Notes: a model not told the origin generated them from the sequence alone. A DNA stretch of 64,000 bases from Plasmodium coatneyi (GCF_001680005.1 NC_033568.1:992001-1056000); one strand, 5' to 3'. Numbered from the stretch's first letter, positions 11,141 to 23,800 are shown. Numbers and translations are program-made.

Positions 11141-12092
11141 CTACATCTCTTGAATTAGCCCTTCCTCGCCCTGATCCTCGGGTTCCTGCATGAACGTTCA
11201 GAAAAAAAAAAAAAAAAAAAAAAAAAAAAAGCCATTATGAGAAAAAAAACAGCCATTATTTGAAAAAAAAAATAGCATTGCTCTCCAAAAAATGTAGCCA
11301 CTATTGCGAAAGAAAACTCCCAAAAATGGAATAACCATTTTTTCCTCACGTAGAATTATGAATTTCCCTCTATCGAACGAAATGGCGCAAATTGTTGTAA
11401 TTGCACGAAGACAGCTGTGTATTCCTTCTCCAAAGAGAGTGCACTTTTATTTTACGCATTTGCGAAATGGACACCTTGGCCGAATTTTTTTCCCTACCTG
11501 ATTCGCAACGTCCGCCACTGTAATGTTCATGTCTTTAAGTTTGCTCTCGCTTAAGTTGTCGTTGCACACGTCGAAAATCCCCATGGAAACGTCTACACCG
11601 GGAAAGGGGGGGAATAACGTCTTGAAGGGAAATGTGCATACAAGTTTATACATATGCACATGTATATGTATATGCAGCTTGTCTTTTGTTCGTAAAACTA
11701 AAAGGTGGTGACGTAAATACATGGTGCTTACCCATGACAACGCATGCTTCGTCGCTATTCTCACAAGACTCATCAAGGATGTCCTTGTCAATCCTCACGC
11801 TTTCTGCATCCATATTTCTTAAGTCTTCGTTCGACTTCTCCATCTTTGCCAGAAAATTTTTATATTTCTCTAAGGACGAACTGCTTATTAAATCCCTGTG
11901 GAAGCGCGGTTTTTCCCTCTTTGTTTTTTGTTCTGGGGGAGTGTCGCGCGGTTCGTCCAGGTCTTTATCCTGGTCATTAAGTAAAAAAAGCTTATCCTTT
12001 GTGTCTTGTTTGAATTGGTCATCTAGTAAGCTATCCCTCGATATTTTCGCTTTACTCCTTTCCTTATCAACATTTTTTTGATTTTCGTGCAT
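11141..12092 (-). CDS. Conserved hypothetical protein, three exons, about 166 aa
   Basis: Exons on the minus strand are 12092-11732, 11592-11498 and 11185-11141. Introns begin GTAAGC and GTAGGG and end GTGTAG and ATGCAG, and all joins keep phase (phase 1, then phase 0). The protein is highly charged and mostly helical in appearance. The last exon encodes a short acidic tail ending EEGLIQEM before TAG. I recognise no domain. The N-terminal half is Lys/Asp/Glu-rich; the C-terminal half has a more ordered stretch (MGIFDVCNDNLS). The product is probably intracellular since no signal or membrane segment is seen. The second intron (312 bases) contains long homopolymers. Exon 3 is the least certain part. 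Confidence 0.72.
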
Positions 12093-14318
12093 ATTTTTAA
12101 AAACGATCAGATGGACGGGAACAATACTGCTTAACAGTTAAGTGTAATAAGAAAAGGAGCAAGTTTTCTTTCATAAAAAACAGCTGGAACGAGTACGAAT
12201 GCGTAGATTCTCCCCTATTTTGCGATGAACGCCCTGTTTTTAAGTAACTTTATCAACATGTAATTTCGCAGATCAGGGGAAGCCTTTCATATTTACCGCT
12301 GTTTATAAATACACATGCTGTTCGTTCAATTTGAAGAAGCGTTAGCTACAAAAATATACTTCATCGCAACAATGTTGGAAGGTTACTTCTTTTTCTTTTT
12401 TTTTTAATTGTGAAAAAGTTGCTTTAAATGAGGGTTCCGGAGAAAAATGGCTGTGTTCCTGCTTTGTTTCACTTTTCCTTTCCGCGCAAGAATAACTCTT
12501 ATTTTTGCGGTAAAAACGTACACGTTGGTACACGTACAGTAAGTGCACTTTAATACGTTCGCGTAGTCGCAAAAAGAAAAAAAAAAGAAAAAAAAAGCAA
12601 AGAATTCACTGATAAACGGAAAAGGGAAAATGGCGGAAAAAATTGCAAGTGCAAAATTTAAGGGGACAGATCTACGTTGAAACATGCTCCCTTCGCGTAG
12701 CACGTAAATCTGTGCAGTCAACACGCACGTTCGCATACGTCAGTGTGTTCTTACAGTTGCGTAGAACGACGTGCGATCGGGCTGTGGGCACTTACAGTTT
12801 ATATTCTCACATGTGCAAATTTGCCATTCCACGCATATAAAGGGGGAAGAAACATGAGTTAAAGAGGAATACTCCCAGAATGAGCTTCTACTGAGGTGTA
12901 GCAATGTGACAATGTAACAACATGTAATACTTTTCACTACATCAGGTAGCATAACAAATTTGCGATTTTTTTGCATCTTTTGGAATAATTCCCGTTTTTT
13001 ATGTGATAAAAATGTATGCACAGAAATAACATTTTTTTTTTTTTTTTTTAAATAGACCAATTTGCTTGGCTAAATTGTGAAATAAATACAACTGGGGAGT
13101 TGTCAATTGGTGTTTGTCGTCTGTGCAACTCGTGTCATGTGGTTTCCGTAAGACCCTTCACAAATCATCATGATGAGGAGTTTTATTAAAATTAAGGAAG
13201 TCACCTTTTGGCCTACGTCAATTTGGGAACCTACATTGAATAAACACCCCAATAAACGATAACAATTTACACATATGTATATGTACGTTTGCATTCCTCT
13301 TCGAACTGACATGTCAACGAATTAAACGATTGGCTCCTCTGGAAGGCTAATAATAACGACCTCTCTTGCATTGTGGCCTACTTTTTCAAACGCTCAGACG
13401 TTAGTGGAGATTTGCTGTGTTCTGATGTGCAGATCGAAAAGGGAAGCTTGCATTTTTTAACGACCTATTTAAGGGAAAGGGCAATTTTTTCTTTTAATTT
13501 TTTCTACATTTGCATGCTGCATGGGCACGTGAGGAATATGCACCACGAATATGCATATGTGAGGAGGGGCTCCATGTGGACATGCAGTTTGTGAAAAATT
13601 ACAATCGAATAAATCGACAACCAAATTTTGTAAGGTAAAAGAAAAAAAAAAAAAAAAAAAAAATGCTCTATATATGTATTCAATCATTCGGTTAATTGGG
13701 TGAATAAGGGAAATGGTAAATTATAAAACAAACACTCTGCAACAGGATATATTTTTCGAACGATTATTGTAAGTGGTTTAAGTTTCGCTTAAATGTCACA
13801 TGCTATACGTTCATGTATGCCAAAAGAGTATAGGCTTTCTAGGAGACACCTTTTACACGCGCATGCATAGGCATGTGCATTCGCCCATTTCTTTGTCGAC
13901 TCAAAGCTACGTAAAAATGAATGCCCATTTTTATGTTATTAAAAAAGAAGATAAGAAACTGCACAGCGTGTAACTCTCATTCGTAAGATTTGATTTCCTC
14001 TCTCTACATATTTCCGTTGAAAAATAATTTATGTGCACAGTTATTGTACCCGCTTTGCAACACTGATTAGATTTGCGCTAAGGGTGCAACAGGGGGAAAT
14101 TAAAAAAAAAAATTCCCAAGACAGGTGATAATTGCGGCGTGAGTTGTTCACCCGGTTTGTTCTAAGCGGGAGGCTGCAAAGAAAAAAAAAAAAAAAAAAA
14201 AAACAAATACACACTTACGTACGTACATACATTTGTAAGATAGCTTGGGACATATTTCCACAGGGCGGAAGGGAGCGCCGAATTGATCACCCCCGCGATC
14301 AAACTGCAAAAACAAAAC
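12093..14318. other. Divergent intergenic region upstream of the LISP1-like gene
   Basis: 2.2 kb between two divergently transcribed genes, so it should contain both promoters. AT-rich with poly-A/T runs (for example 13021-13049 and 14179-14203). I see no supported gene in it. Confidence 0.55.
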
Positions 14319-17300
14319 ATGAGGGTGGCCCTCCTTTTTTCCCTGAGCCTGCTATTCCTCGCAGCGCATGATGTTCTGTGCAGCAAAAAAAAAGGAAAAC
14401 TTCTTGGAAGTTTTCCAAAGAGTAGCAACTTAGTGGAGTACCTCTCCTTTTTAGCCGAGGATGAATACAAAACATTGTTGCAAGAGGTAGACAGCGAATT
14501 ATTCAATAAAATAAAAAAAAAAGAAATAGTGACCAAGGAAAATATAGCGTCGACCTTAAAATTACTAGATAAGAAATATAAAGAAATTGACGATGGAGCT
14601 AAAAAGCGGGCAATAGCAAATATCATTATTGATATTAGGGAGGCTCTTCAGAAAAATATCCCCCAAGTGGACCAAAACAACGAAGATGTGGAGAGCAAAA
14701 AAGAGCTAAACAAAAGCAACTTTTTACTTAAACTAGAAAATACATATATCAAGAGAGACTTAGCCAATTTTAAAAAAATTACAGAAGACATATCTATAAG
14801 AAAATCCTACTTGGATAAAAAATTTAAAATGTGTGGCATATCGAGTGAACAGTTTTTATATGGAGCCCCCGGAAAAATCAACCTATCAGATAGTAGCATA
14901 AGAGAGATAGATTACCCTCTCTTCATTAACATTATAAATAAGGATGCATGTCAAGATGATCTATCCTCAAGTAGCAGTAGCTCCTTCCAATCGATCCAGC
15001 TTAACAAATTTATCGATCTGTACAAACCCGTTCTTGATTTCAACCTAGAACTGCTAGAAATTGCACTGAAACATGAAATGAAGGCATATGAAGACTCAAA
15101 GAAGGAGATCTTTTTCCTCATTCGAGACCATTATAAAAATTATGGAGAAGTGAAGAAGTTCCTGCTGAACATCCCAATGAGCAAACTTCCTGATTCTAAG
15201 CCAAATGATGAAATGAAAAAAGAAATCACGGAATATAACAGGATCTTTACCTACTCTGGGGGAATTTCCGAGGGGAACAGCAAACCGGCTGATAGGCACA
15301 TCCTCGGTAGACATGCTAAGGAACCTGTATACATTCAACCCAAGAGATTTAAAAGAATTATAAAAATTCCCGTGAAGAGAAAAAAAAATTTTACAAATTA
15401 TAAAACACATATTAAGGTCAAATCGCCTGTCAAAGTTGGCCAACTGTTTCTTAGGAAGAAAGAAAATTTTGAGCAAGACAAAAAGAATATATGCGAGTAT
15501 CACATATTTTTAAACAAGTGTCAAGAGAAAGAAGACGAGGTAGGAGCTGACGCTGTTGCAGACGCCATTGCAGATTTTGATACGAAGACTGTGCCAGTGG
15601 AACACATAACAGTGTCCAGCCCCCACACAAGCGGTAGCAATATTTTAAAAATGATAAGAATTAGAAAGTTTTTTTCTAAAGATTCCACGGGGGATGAAAT
15701 TGAAAAGGATCATCCACAACCGTTAGAACATGAAGGACAAGGTACACCACCCTGTCCAGAAAACTCCCAGTACATTAGGGATGGTTACTTTTATGCCATC
15801 CCCCTAATCCACTTTAACTACCCATCAGGTAGTATGTACTGTATACCCTGTTCTAGCTATGATAAAAGTACATATGAAAAGTGCGATTTCAGGGATCATT
15901 TTATCAATCTCAATTATGGCAACAACTGCCTTGTATGTGTCCCCACTGGTGCACTTAACACTTGCATCTGTAATGTGAATACGATGAACAGGTCAGCTCA
16001 AGAAATACTGGTGAAACATCCGCAGGTTATTTTGCATCACCCGCATGATCAGAGTTGTATGTACAACAACGTATGCACCAGTTGTGCCCATCCCAGTAGT
16101 AAAACCTTTAGCCTTTTTCAGAGAAGCTATATTTGCCCGCATTGTAAATTAAGGAGATCGCCCAAGGGGGAAGATTCCATTGGTGGACATTTTACTGAGA
16201 TGCCATCCTGCAAGAGTCAGCAGGGCGCGTTCTCCGGACAGGGCGTGTCGAATTTTACCATCCTTGATGATGATGAGGATGACGATTACATGCGGGGAAT
16301 AGTGACCTCTGGGAAAAAAGTGGACGATAAGAAGAAAACGCATTCAGATGAGAAGCCACATGGTGAGAAAGGACGAGACCAACCAAAGGATCCAAGTGAA
16401 AACGATCAGCCAAAAGAAAGATATTTCAAAAAGACGTACAAGATAGACATAAATGCAAACGAGTACGACGAAGAAGAACAGAGATCCCCCAATAGGGTGG
16501 TGCCCCTAAGCAGCGATTTCTTCGATGAAGGCAACGTAAAGAGGAAAGATGGGGCCCACGATGAGGATGAGGAGGACGACGAGGAGGTTGAAGACGAAGA
16601 AGAGGAGGATGAGGTAAAAGAGGGGAAGAAGGACACGGAGAAAGGTGGAGAAAAGGAGGGGGAAAATGGACCAGATGTCATCGGAGAAGACGAGGAAAAC
16701 GAAGCAGATGAAGATGATGACGGAAACGATGAAGATGGAATTAGAAGGAAGGAAAAATTATCAATCAAGGAAGGAGATAACCAAATGAACGAGCCTGACC
16801 TGCGTATGAACAACAAAGGAACGGCAAAGAAACGCCAACGAAAAGATGACGAAGCGGGTAAGGGGGACGTAAAGCGAGAGGACAAAACTCATGTCACGGG
16901 TAAAGATCTCGAAATGGAAGAAGAGGATGATGCCATCCTAGATGACACGAATATTTACGATTTTGGAGAAATGCTGAAGAGCGACAAGCACATGAACTAT
17001 TTTAAGGACCTCTATTACAGCACTGTCCATAACAAAGACAGTAATGAAAACAGGGAAGAAGAGAAGAGCTTCCTCCTAAACTTGAGGTTTTTATATAAGA
17101 CTACATTCTTTACCAGGAAGAGGACAGTTGTAAGTGCCTTTTTGAAAACGCCTAATTTAGACGTCCAGTACAACAAGGGGAAAATCCTCTTTTTATTCAA
17201 AAATTTGTTCAGCAAAATTTTTAAAGACGTAGATTATAAAATTAAGGAATCGCTAGTTCAGATGATCCCGGTGGTGGAGAGTGATGAAGAGGAGGATGCA

Positions 17301-20300
17301 GAACTAACCGGGTTCGATATGGATTTTGGAAAAGTAAAGGAGCATTATGCTGGTTCGATTAACATGTTTAGGCACTCCGTTTTTGACATACACAATATGG
17401 CTATTTATTTTATTGGGCCAGATGAAAAGTACATTCTTCTCGAGGACATCATCAGAGAGATACACCAAGAAAGGGAGGGTAAACCCTCCGATGGGGTTGT
17501 GACACGCTACGAAGAGGGGGACACCCAGGAGGGGGAGACGTTCCCCGGAGAGGAAGCGGTGGAGCAGGTGTCAAACGGAGAGGTGAATGAGACTGATCAA
17601 GCGGAACAAGCGAAACAAGCGAAACAGGAGAAGGAAGCAGAACGAGTGGGAACGGACAAGGACGAAGGCGAAAACCGGGAGAAGGAGGACCAGAATGGGA
17701 GCTCTCAGAAAGGTGAACCTGACCAGGAGAAGCGCGCAGAATCAGATCAGGAGAAAGGAAAAACAGACCAAGAAAAAGACAAAGAAAACCAAGAGAAAGA
17801 CAAAGAAAACCAAGAGAAAGACAAAGCAAACCAAGAGGAAGGCGAAGCAAAACAGGAGAAAGGCAAAACGAAACAGGAGAAGCACAAGTCAGAGAAGGCG
17901 AAAAAAAAAGCGGACAAGCTGAAACTGAAAAAGGCAAAGCTGAATCAGGAGGTGGAAAAGTTGAAGCCGAAGGAAGAGGAGACGAAGCCCATGCTGGGTG
18001 GAGAGACGCAAGGTGAAGAAGCAAAATTAACGGACAAACCAACCGAAAAAACAGAGGACGTCTCCCCCAGTGGAAAGGAAGCAGAAAGCGAAAAGGGCCA
18101 ACAGGAACACAATGCAGAATTCCTGAAAATCCTATCGAATTATGGAAGTCTGCTCTCCAAGGAGGACATGAGCGTGATCAAAGACAACATAAATAATCTG
18201 GTCGTCGACAAAAGGATAATAAACGGAGGAGAAATCATAGAAATTATTATAAAAAGGAATGAGCCCAAGCGAGAGAAAGAACAGGTGGACGAAAGTAACG
18301 ATAAGTACGAATCCATTTCCATTGATGGTGATGAAGGTGTAGACACAATTAACGAAACAGTGAAAAAGTACATGGAAAAATATTTCAGCGTTCACAATAT
18401 ACCCATATATTATATAGAAAATGGGAAAATTTCAAAAAACACCATCCATGTCACATCGGATGTTAACTGCAATTTGGACATGCTCAAGATGAGCATCCTC
18501 GGAATCAGCAACATTACGGACAAGTCGATAGATCAGTTTAATTTTTTCCTCGTCCCGAAGGAAGTCGAGTTTTACAACCCAAGCGTATTTCAGGAAATTC
18601 CGCACTCCATCGGGAACGTGCAAGATTTGCATAACTATAGCAGATCGATGGGGCGAAAAATAGTGATTGCTTCGGTTGATGAGAAAGACATGGACAGTAT
18701 AAGACCCAAAAGTTTCGACTACTTGTACGAGTCGAATAGAGAAGGTGAGGAGTTCGTCCCGGGGGAGGAGGAGTTCGTGCAGGCGCTCGCTGCATCAGAA
18801 GTGACCGACGACAAGGCAACCCTGGGAAGCGAAATTACCCTTAGCAAGAAGAGTAAGCATATCGTACCTGATGAGAAACCCCCAACGCGAAGTTACGAAG
18901 AGAGCGAAATCGAGTATATAAACAAAGAAATAACCATTTTGGAAGATGAAGAATTGTACAGAAAGGGAAGTTATTACAGCTTCTTTGAAATTTACCTGGA
19001 CAACCCGAATAGGAAAGTGAACGTCTACAACGCACCGATTCAGAAGACGTATAACTTGCATCTCTTCGCAGTGGACCTTATGAACAAAATAGTGCACGTG
19101 CCGTCCACATTTATAAATACCAACTCGTACAAGAAGGGCATGTCCATCCTGGACATATACACTTGCTTGGAATATTTCTCCTTTAACAGAGATACGAACG
19201 TTATTAGTTCGATTATTTACGACAAATCGGTCACCTTATATGAAATTCTGAAGCACCTGAAGGAGAAGGACGAACATCTGCTCATTCGAAATAAGAGGAC
19301 GGAAGACTGTGAAGACGTGGACGATTTGAAAAATGTAAAAATTCCACAATCCGTAAATTTAAAGGATTCCAAAATAATACATTTGGAAATACCAATATTT
19401 TATCTAGATGAACAGTCCTACTTTTATCATGACAGATTAACGCTGATGAATGTGCCAGAAAATATGACCGCATTGGATTTGTCCAATTTGGTGAAGAATA
19501 TAATTAACGCTAAATTGATTTCCTACAACATAAATACCCTTAAGGATTTACAAATTTTTACCATCCGGGAGAAGAAGTGGGAAAATGTGGATGACAAGTT
19601 AACCGTCAGTGAATTAAAAATGAACCACAATGATTTGTATACGCTTTTTATTAGGAAAAAATTTTTGTCGAAAAACAACTTCCAGATTTTAGCTAATTTG
19701 GAAATCGATTTAGCCGATAGTAATATCTACATAAAGAAGCTGGACATTTACATGAACTATAATTTTGGTCCGTATAGCTTGCACCATTTATCACTCTACA
19801 TTGACTCTAACAATTTGAAGCACCTGGTGCTGAGAAATACGAATGCATTCATTTCGGACTCCTTTTTGCGCGAGTTTTTCTTTGTGTATAGCAGGAGGCA
19901 CCCGGTGGGGGGTGGTTACAAAGTGGCGCACCCAGAACAGGACAGCGCACCTTCGGTGAACTACCAACTCAGCACCGGTCAATTCAGTAGCGATCAACTG
20001 AACAGCGGAGATAACTCAGAAGTGCACATCGACGACGAGGAAGAATCCAAAGGGGGGGATAAAAAAATAGCTTTCCTCTTCCTCCTCAATATGCTTAGCA
20101 GGTTCTACAAGATAAAATTCAGTGCGAGCAGAATGGTGGAGACCGTCCTGGCGTCGCTGCTAGAACTGAGCGGGAAAGACTCAGTCGAAAACCCACTACT
20201 GGAAGTGAAAAAGTCGTCAAAGAAGACCAAAAATTTGGAACTCTACCTAGGGACCAACTCCAAAAAGATATCAGTAAAGAATGTACCCCTATCCCTATTG

Positions 20301-20879
20301 GTGTGGAAATTTATCAACATACTGATGAGAGGATCCTTCAACATCCCCGTGGAAGAAAAAGAAAAGTTGTACAATTTATTTGTAATCGTACCGAGGGATA
20401 AGGAAAAGGTGAAGAACCACGACTACTACTTTAGCTCCATCCCTGGGTATACCATAGAAGAAGTGCTAAAAATTATAGAAAAGGACAACCTACTTCTGAT
20501 GAAGGCATACCCAGATCACCTCAACCATATTCGGAATAGCGAACATTTCGACTCGTATATGATGTTCCCTCTTGATTCGCTACCCTCCGTCATCGACTTT
20601 AACAACCCGGTTGGGTCTCTAAGCTTTTACGTTAACTACAAAAATGAAAAAAAAATTACACACATTATTAACGTGCCAGAGAAGATAACCACAGATAAAC
20701 TGCTCAAGAGTATCCTGCTAGATATGTACTCCAAGTGGCAGAAATTGCCAAAGGATGAGAAGATTAAATTTTCGCTTTACGTGGACAACGACGAAATAAC
20801 GGATGTGAGGAAGTACATAAATTCTGGGGAGGGCGCCCATTTGCGCACCTTCATCTCATTAGGCAAAAAAAAAAAGTGA
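14319..20879 (+). CDS. LISP1: LISP1-like giant secreted protein, N-terminal part; frame breaks at 20865-20877
   Basis: The open frame extends upstream to a TTG, but the ATG at 14319 opens a textbook signal peptide (MRVALLFSLSLLFLAAH, about residues 1-21), so I start there. Following are a charged helical region, a cysteine-rich segment with several CxxC pairs (about 477-606), a long acidic/Lys-rich low-complexity stretch (about 648-881), degenerate 6-7-residue repeats of the K-D-K-E-N-Q-E type (about 1148-1181), and then ordered sequence made of repeated modules. The frame stops at TGA 20877 right after a run of 11 A; one base fewer would continue into the open frame 20881-24600. The pair (about 3,425 codons together) fits liver-specific protein 1, which in P. 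falciparum lies beside UFD1 and in P. berghei acts at the parasitophorous vacuole membrane during liver-stage egress. The LISP1 assignment rests on size, signal peptide and gene order, not on a search. Confidence 0.75.
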   Translation: MRVALLFSLSLLFLAAHDVLCSKKKGKLLGSFPKSSNLVEYLSFLAEDEYKTLLQEVDSELFNKIKKKEIVTKENIASTLKLLDKKYKEIDDGAKKRAIANIIIDIREALQKNIPQVDQNNEDVESKKELNKSNFLLKLENTYIKRDLANFKKITEDISIRKSYLDKKFKMCGISSEQFLYGAPGKINLSDSSIREIDYPLFINIINKDACQDDLSSSSSSSFQSIQLNKFIDLYKPVLDFNLELLEIALKHEMKAYEDSKKEIFFLIRDHYKNYGEVKKFLLNIPMSKLPDSKPNDEMKKEITEYNRIFTYSGGISEGNSKPADRHILGRHAKEPVYIQPKRFKRIIKIPVKRKKNFTNYKTHIKVKSPVKVGQLFLRKKENFEQDKKNICEYHIFLNKCQEKEDEVGADAVADAIADFDTKTVPVEHITVSSPHTSGSNILKMIRIRKFFSKDSTGDEIEKDHPQPLEHEGQGTPPCPENSQYIRDGYFYAIPLIHFNYPSGSMYCIPCSSYDKSTYEKCDFRDHFINLNYGNNCLVCVPTGALNTCICNVNTMNRSAQEILVKHPQVILHHPHDQSCMYNNVCTSCAHPSSKTFSLFQRSYICPHCKLRRSPKGEDSIGGHFTEMPSCKSQQGAFSGQGVSNFTILDDDEDDDYMRGIVTSGKKVDDKKKTHSDEKPHGEKGRDQPKDPSENDQPKERYFKKTYKIDINANEYDEEEQRSPNRVVPLSSDFFDEGNVKRKDGAHDEDEEDDEEVEDEEEEDEVKEGKKDTEKGGEKEGENGPDVIGEDEENEADEDDDGNDEDGIRRKEKLSIKEGDNQMNEPDLRMNNKGTAKKRQRKDDEAGKGDVKREDKTHVTGKDLEMEEEDDAILDDTNIYDFGEMLKSDKHMNYFKDLYYSTVHNKDSNENREEEKSFLLNLRFLYKTTFFTRKRTVVSAFLKTPNLDVQYNKGKILFLFKNLFSKIFKDVDYKIKESLVQMIPVVESDEEEDAELTGFDMDFGKVKEHYAGSINMFRHSVFDIHNMAIYFIGPDEKYILLEDIIREIHQEREGKPSDGVVTRYEEGDTQEGETFPGEEAVEQVSNGEVNETDQAEQAKQAKQEKEAERVGTDKDEGENREKEDQNGSSQKGEPDQEKRAESDQEKGKTDQEKDKENQEKDKENQEKDKANQEEGEAKQEKGKTKQEKHKSEKAKKKADKLKLKKAKLNQEVEKLKPKEEETKPMLGGETQGEEAKLTDKPTEKTEDVSPSGKEAESEKGQQEHNAEFLKILSNYGSLLSKEDMSVIKDNINNLVVDKRIINGGEIIEIIIKRNEPKREKEQVDESNDKYESISIDGDEGVDTINETVKKYMEKYFSVHNIPIYYIENGKISKNTIHVTSDVNCNLDMLKMSILGISNITDKSIDQFNFFLVPKEVEFYNPSVFQEIPHSIGNVQDLHNYSRSMGRKIVIASVDEKDMDSIRPKSFDYLYESNREGEEFVPGEEEFVQALAASEVTDDKATLGSEITLSKKSKHIVPDEKPPTRSYEESEIEYINKEITILEDEELYRKGSYYSFFEIYLDNPNRKVNVYNAPIQKTYNLHLFAVDLMNKIVHVPSTFINTNSYKKGMSILDIYTCLEYFSFNRDTNVISSIIYDKSVTLYEILKHLKEKDEHLLIRNKRTEDCEDVDDLKNVKIPQSVNLKDSKIIHLEIPIFYLDEQSYFYHDRLTLMNVPENMTALDLSNLVKNIINAKLISYNINTLKDLQIFTIREKKWENVDDKLTVSELKMNHNDLYTLFIRKKFLSKNNFQILANLEIDLADSNIYIKKLDIYMNYNFGPYSLHHLSLYIDSNNLKHLVLRNTNAFISDSFLREFFFVYSRRHPVGGGYKVAHPEQDSAPSVNYQLSTGQFSSDQLNSGDNSEVHIDDEEESKGGDKKIAFLFLLNMLSRFYKIKFSASRMVETVLASLLELSGKDSVENPLLEVKKSSKKTKNLELYLGTNSKKISVKNVPLSLLVWKFINILMRGSFNIPVEEKEKLYNLFVIVPRDKEKVKNHDYYFSSIPGYTIEEVLKIIEKDNLLLMKAYPDHLNHIRNSEHFDSYMMFPLDSLPSVIDFNNPVGSLSFYVNYKNEKKITHIINVPEKITTDKLLKSILLDMYSKWQKLPKDEKIKFSLYVDNDEITDVRKYINSGEGAHLRTFISLGKKKK

Positions 20880-23800
20880 CCAGAAAAAGTCTAAAAAGAA
20901 TTACGTCGATTTGGACAAAATAACAGAAGTAGATACGATAAACGTTTCTGATGCAGAATTGAAGACGGCTCAGCTGTACGATAAGACATTGAGGGAGATC
21001 CTAGTAAAGGACTACATCGATTATAATAATATTTCCGTGAGTGGATACACCCTATCCATTTACGTGTATGACGGTGTGGCCTACAAACCGGTGGTCATTT
21101 TTAACGTCCCCTTGAGCGCAACCAACAAGGACATTATAAACTTCCTACTGATAAAGGCAAATCATATTAACACGAAAAAATTGGTGGACGAATTTCTGCT
21201 GCTGAACGAAGAGTCCTTTATTTTGATGAAGACAAAAACCATTGTGGAGCAAAATGTCGTTTTCATAGGCGAACTCACAGAACTAATCAATTTGGACAGA
21301 ACCAAACTGTACATAGTTCATAAGCCCCTATTTAACCCACTAGACGATATATTCAGAAATGTGGCAGGAAGAAAGTATGACTTCAAGTCGGAAAAGAATA
21401 CCGTTATAAATGTGAGTGAGGAGAAGGGTACCCTCACCCTTAATCTCATGTTTAACAAAAACAAAAAAAAAGTTTTAACTGTTCTGAACATTCCACATAA
21501 TATGTACATTACAGAGTTTCTACGATTTGTCATTGGATATCAGCGAAAATGGATCTACAAATATGTCAACTTTTACCTCATTAAGGGAAGCGAAAAGTAC
21601 GTCCTAAACGATTATAAGGATGTTATACGGTATGGAAGAACTATCAGCGAAATTTTCAAAATGTGTAAATCTGGAGACCCATGTACCCTTCACATTGAAT
21701 TTATGGGTCATGACTCAGCCAACAAGTTGAAGAAGGAAAACCTAGACAACAAAGACAGGGGAAATGTAGTCATAAAGGAGTTAAGAAGTAAACTTATGGC
21801 AGACGAAATTGACAATAAAAAACTAGACATCTCCGTTGTCTGCTTCGAATACAATGCAGGCCTCTACGAGAAGCACCTTTTTGGAGCATCCAGAATTTGT
21901 AACATTCCGAAAAATTACACCGTGGCGGATGTACTGGCCTACGTGAAGAAAAAGTTGAAAGAAGAAACGAAGATGAAAAATGTGGATGACCTACAACTTA
22001 GAATTATATTTAACGAATCTTATGTAACCATACCAGCCGAACTGAACATGGAATATGTGATAAATTACTACTTTACTAATGCGCCGTCTATTGTTTCCGT
22101 CTCGGAGAAGGATGAACTATTGAACCTTGTGCATGTGACTCTCCACGATACCGTCATAGACATAAAGAATGACACCTTTGTGAAGAAGAGCATACCGCTG
22201 TACATAAAAAAAGGAAGACATTTGCAAAACGTGAAATTGAAAAATATTCCTTTTGGCATTACGGAGGACAACTTAGTTACCTACCTGCTAAATTATTTAA
22301 CAAAAAATGCAGAAGTGATTAAATTTATGAAAGACAACACGTCAGTTTGTATCTACCCGAATTGTAACCCTGTGTATGTCCACTTGGAGAAGAAGCAGCT
22401 CTCCTTCGTTGCGTCTTTATCATACCACATCGCCAAGAAGAAAATCATCTATTTGTCTACAGTCGAATCGCATGAAAATTTCTACAGCCAAATGAGTCAC
22501 TTCGAATTCAACTTTGAAAAATCTCAATATTTTAGCGAAACAAAAGCCAACAAGAAAAACAATAACCCAGATGTCCTAATGAACATCGATGTGAATATTC
22601 ACTTCCCAAATGTGCATAAAACTATTCGAGTGAAAAATTTCAACATGGACATGGAGATAGAAGATCTGCTAAGCAAAACGTTTCAATCTATAACGACGAA
22701 GAGTTACAAGTGGAAGGATCTGTTCACCTTTGTTGGGAGCAATTCCAAGTATAACCATAATGGTCTGGGGAAAGACAAACCAGAGGGAAACTACCAGGAA
22801 GATAAGAAGGCAAAAACGTTTAAGGACCAGCTGTACGAAGAAGGAAACATCACCTTCATCTTTAAATCGGAGCATAATGCAATACATGATTATTTAATTT
22901 CCAGAGTTATCTACATGCCTGCTATGATAAACTACCAGACAAAATACATCTCCCTAAAAACGAGCATTAGCGGTTTTCACAACAATTCCACGACGTTGTA
23001 TGGGTTCCCAAGTTACTTAACCCCTGCATTCACACTCACCATAGTGCAATACAATTTTTTCAAACTGATAGGGAAGACGTACTTGGACCTCTTCGGGTGT
23101 TCGTACGATGATAGGTTTAACGAAGAGGATCCGTATGATCATACGCAAATCGCATTAAAAAAGAGAGACCCCATTTTGAAGGATTCCCTCAAGGGAGAAA
23201 GCAAAAAGGAGAAAATGAGACTTATCATGAGGGTCAGAAAGAAGGATGTGAAATACATCGACACAATAAAAGATTTGACAACCTCCGAATTAAACATAGA
23301 ATGTCAGAAGTTAGAAAATGAGGAAGACATGGAGGAGTGTACCGATATGATATCAGCTCTCAACACGTCGTCCATATTCTGGAGGAGTAGCGTCTTAGGT
23401 TTTATGGCAAATTCAGTGGTCATCCGGGATAATTACAACAACACGTTGATGCTGCCATACATTGACTTCCGAGTGAATGAAAAAATTCTTCTCCAAAATA
23501 TTTTGTGCCACATTAACTTGTCGCCTTACTTGTATAAGCTCTTCGAATTGACCCACATTGATAAGAAAGGAATTAGTTTTAAGAAAGGACTGAAAAATAG
23601 CGTGCCTCATATTCAGTGTTTGCTATCTTACGGGTTCAGCATTTACTTCGATCTGAGTCACAACAACAAGTTGGATAATTATTACGGGTTCCAAATGGGG
23701 GGAGTAGAATCTTTCGACATAACCCAAGTACATTCCTTCCAAAATTTACATGAACAACATTTTGTGGAATTCTTTCTTCACAATTCGGATGGAACACATG

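Noticed and set aside
16406..18042. Long minus-strand Ser/Pro-rich frames opposite the acidic part of the LISP1-like gene
   Set aside because: Complement of GAA/GAT/AAA-rich low complexity; no independent start or domain.
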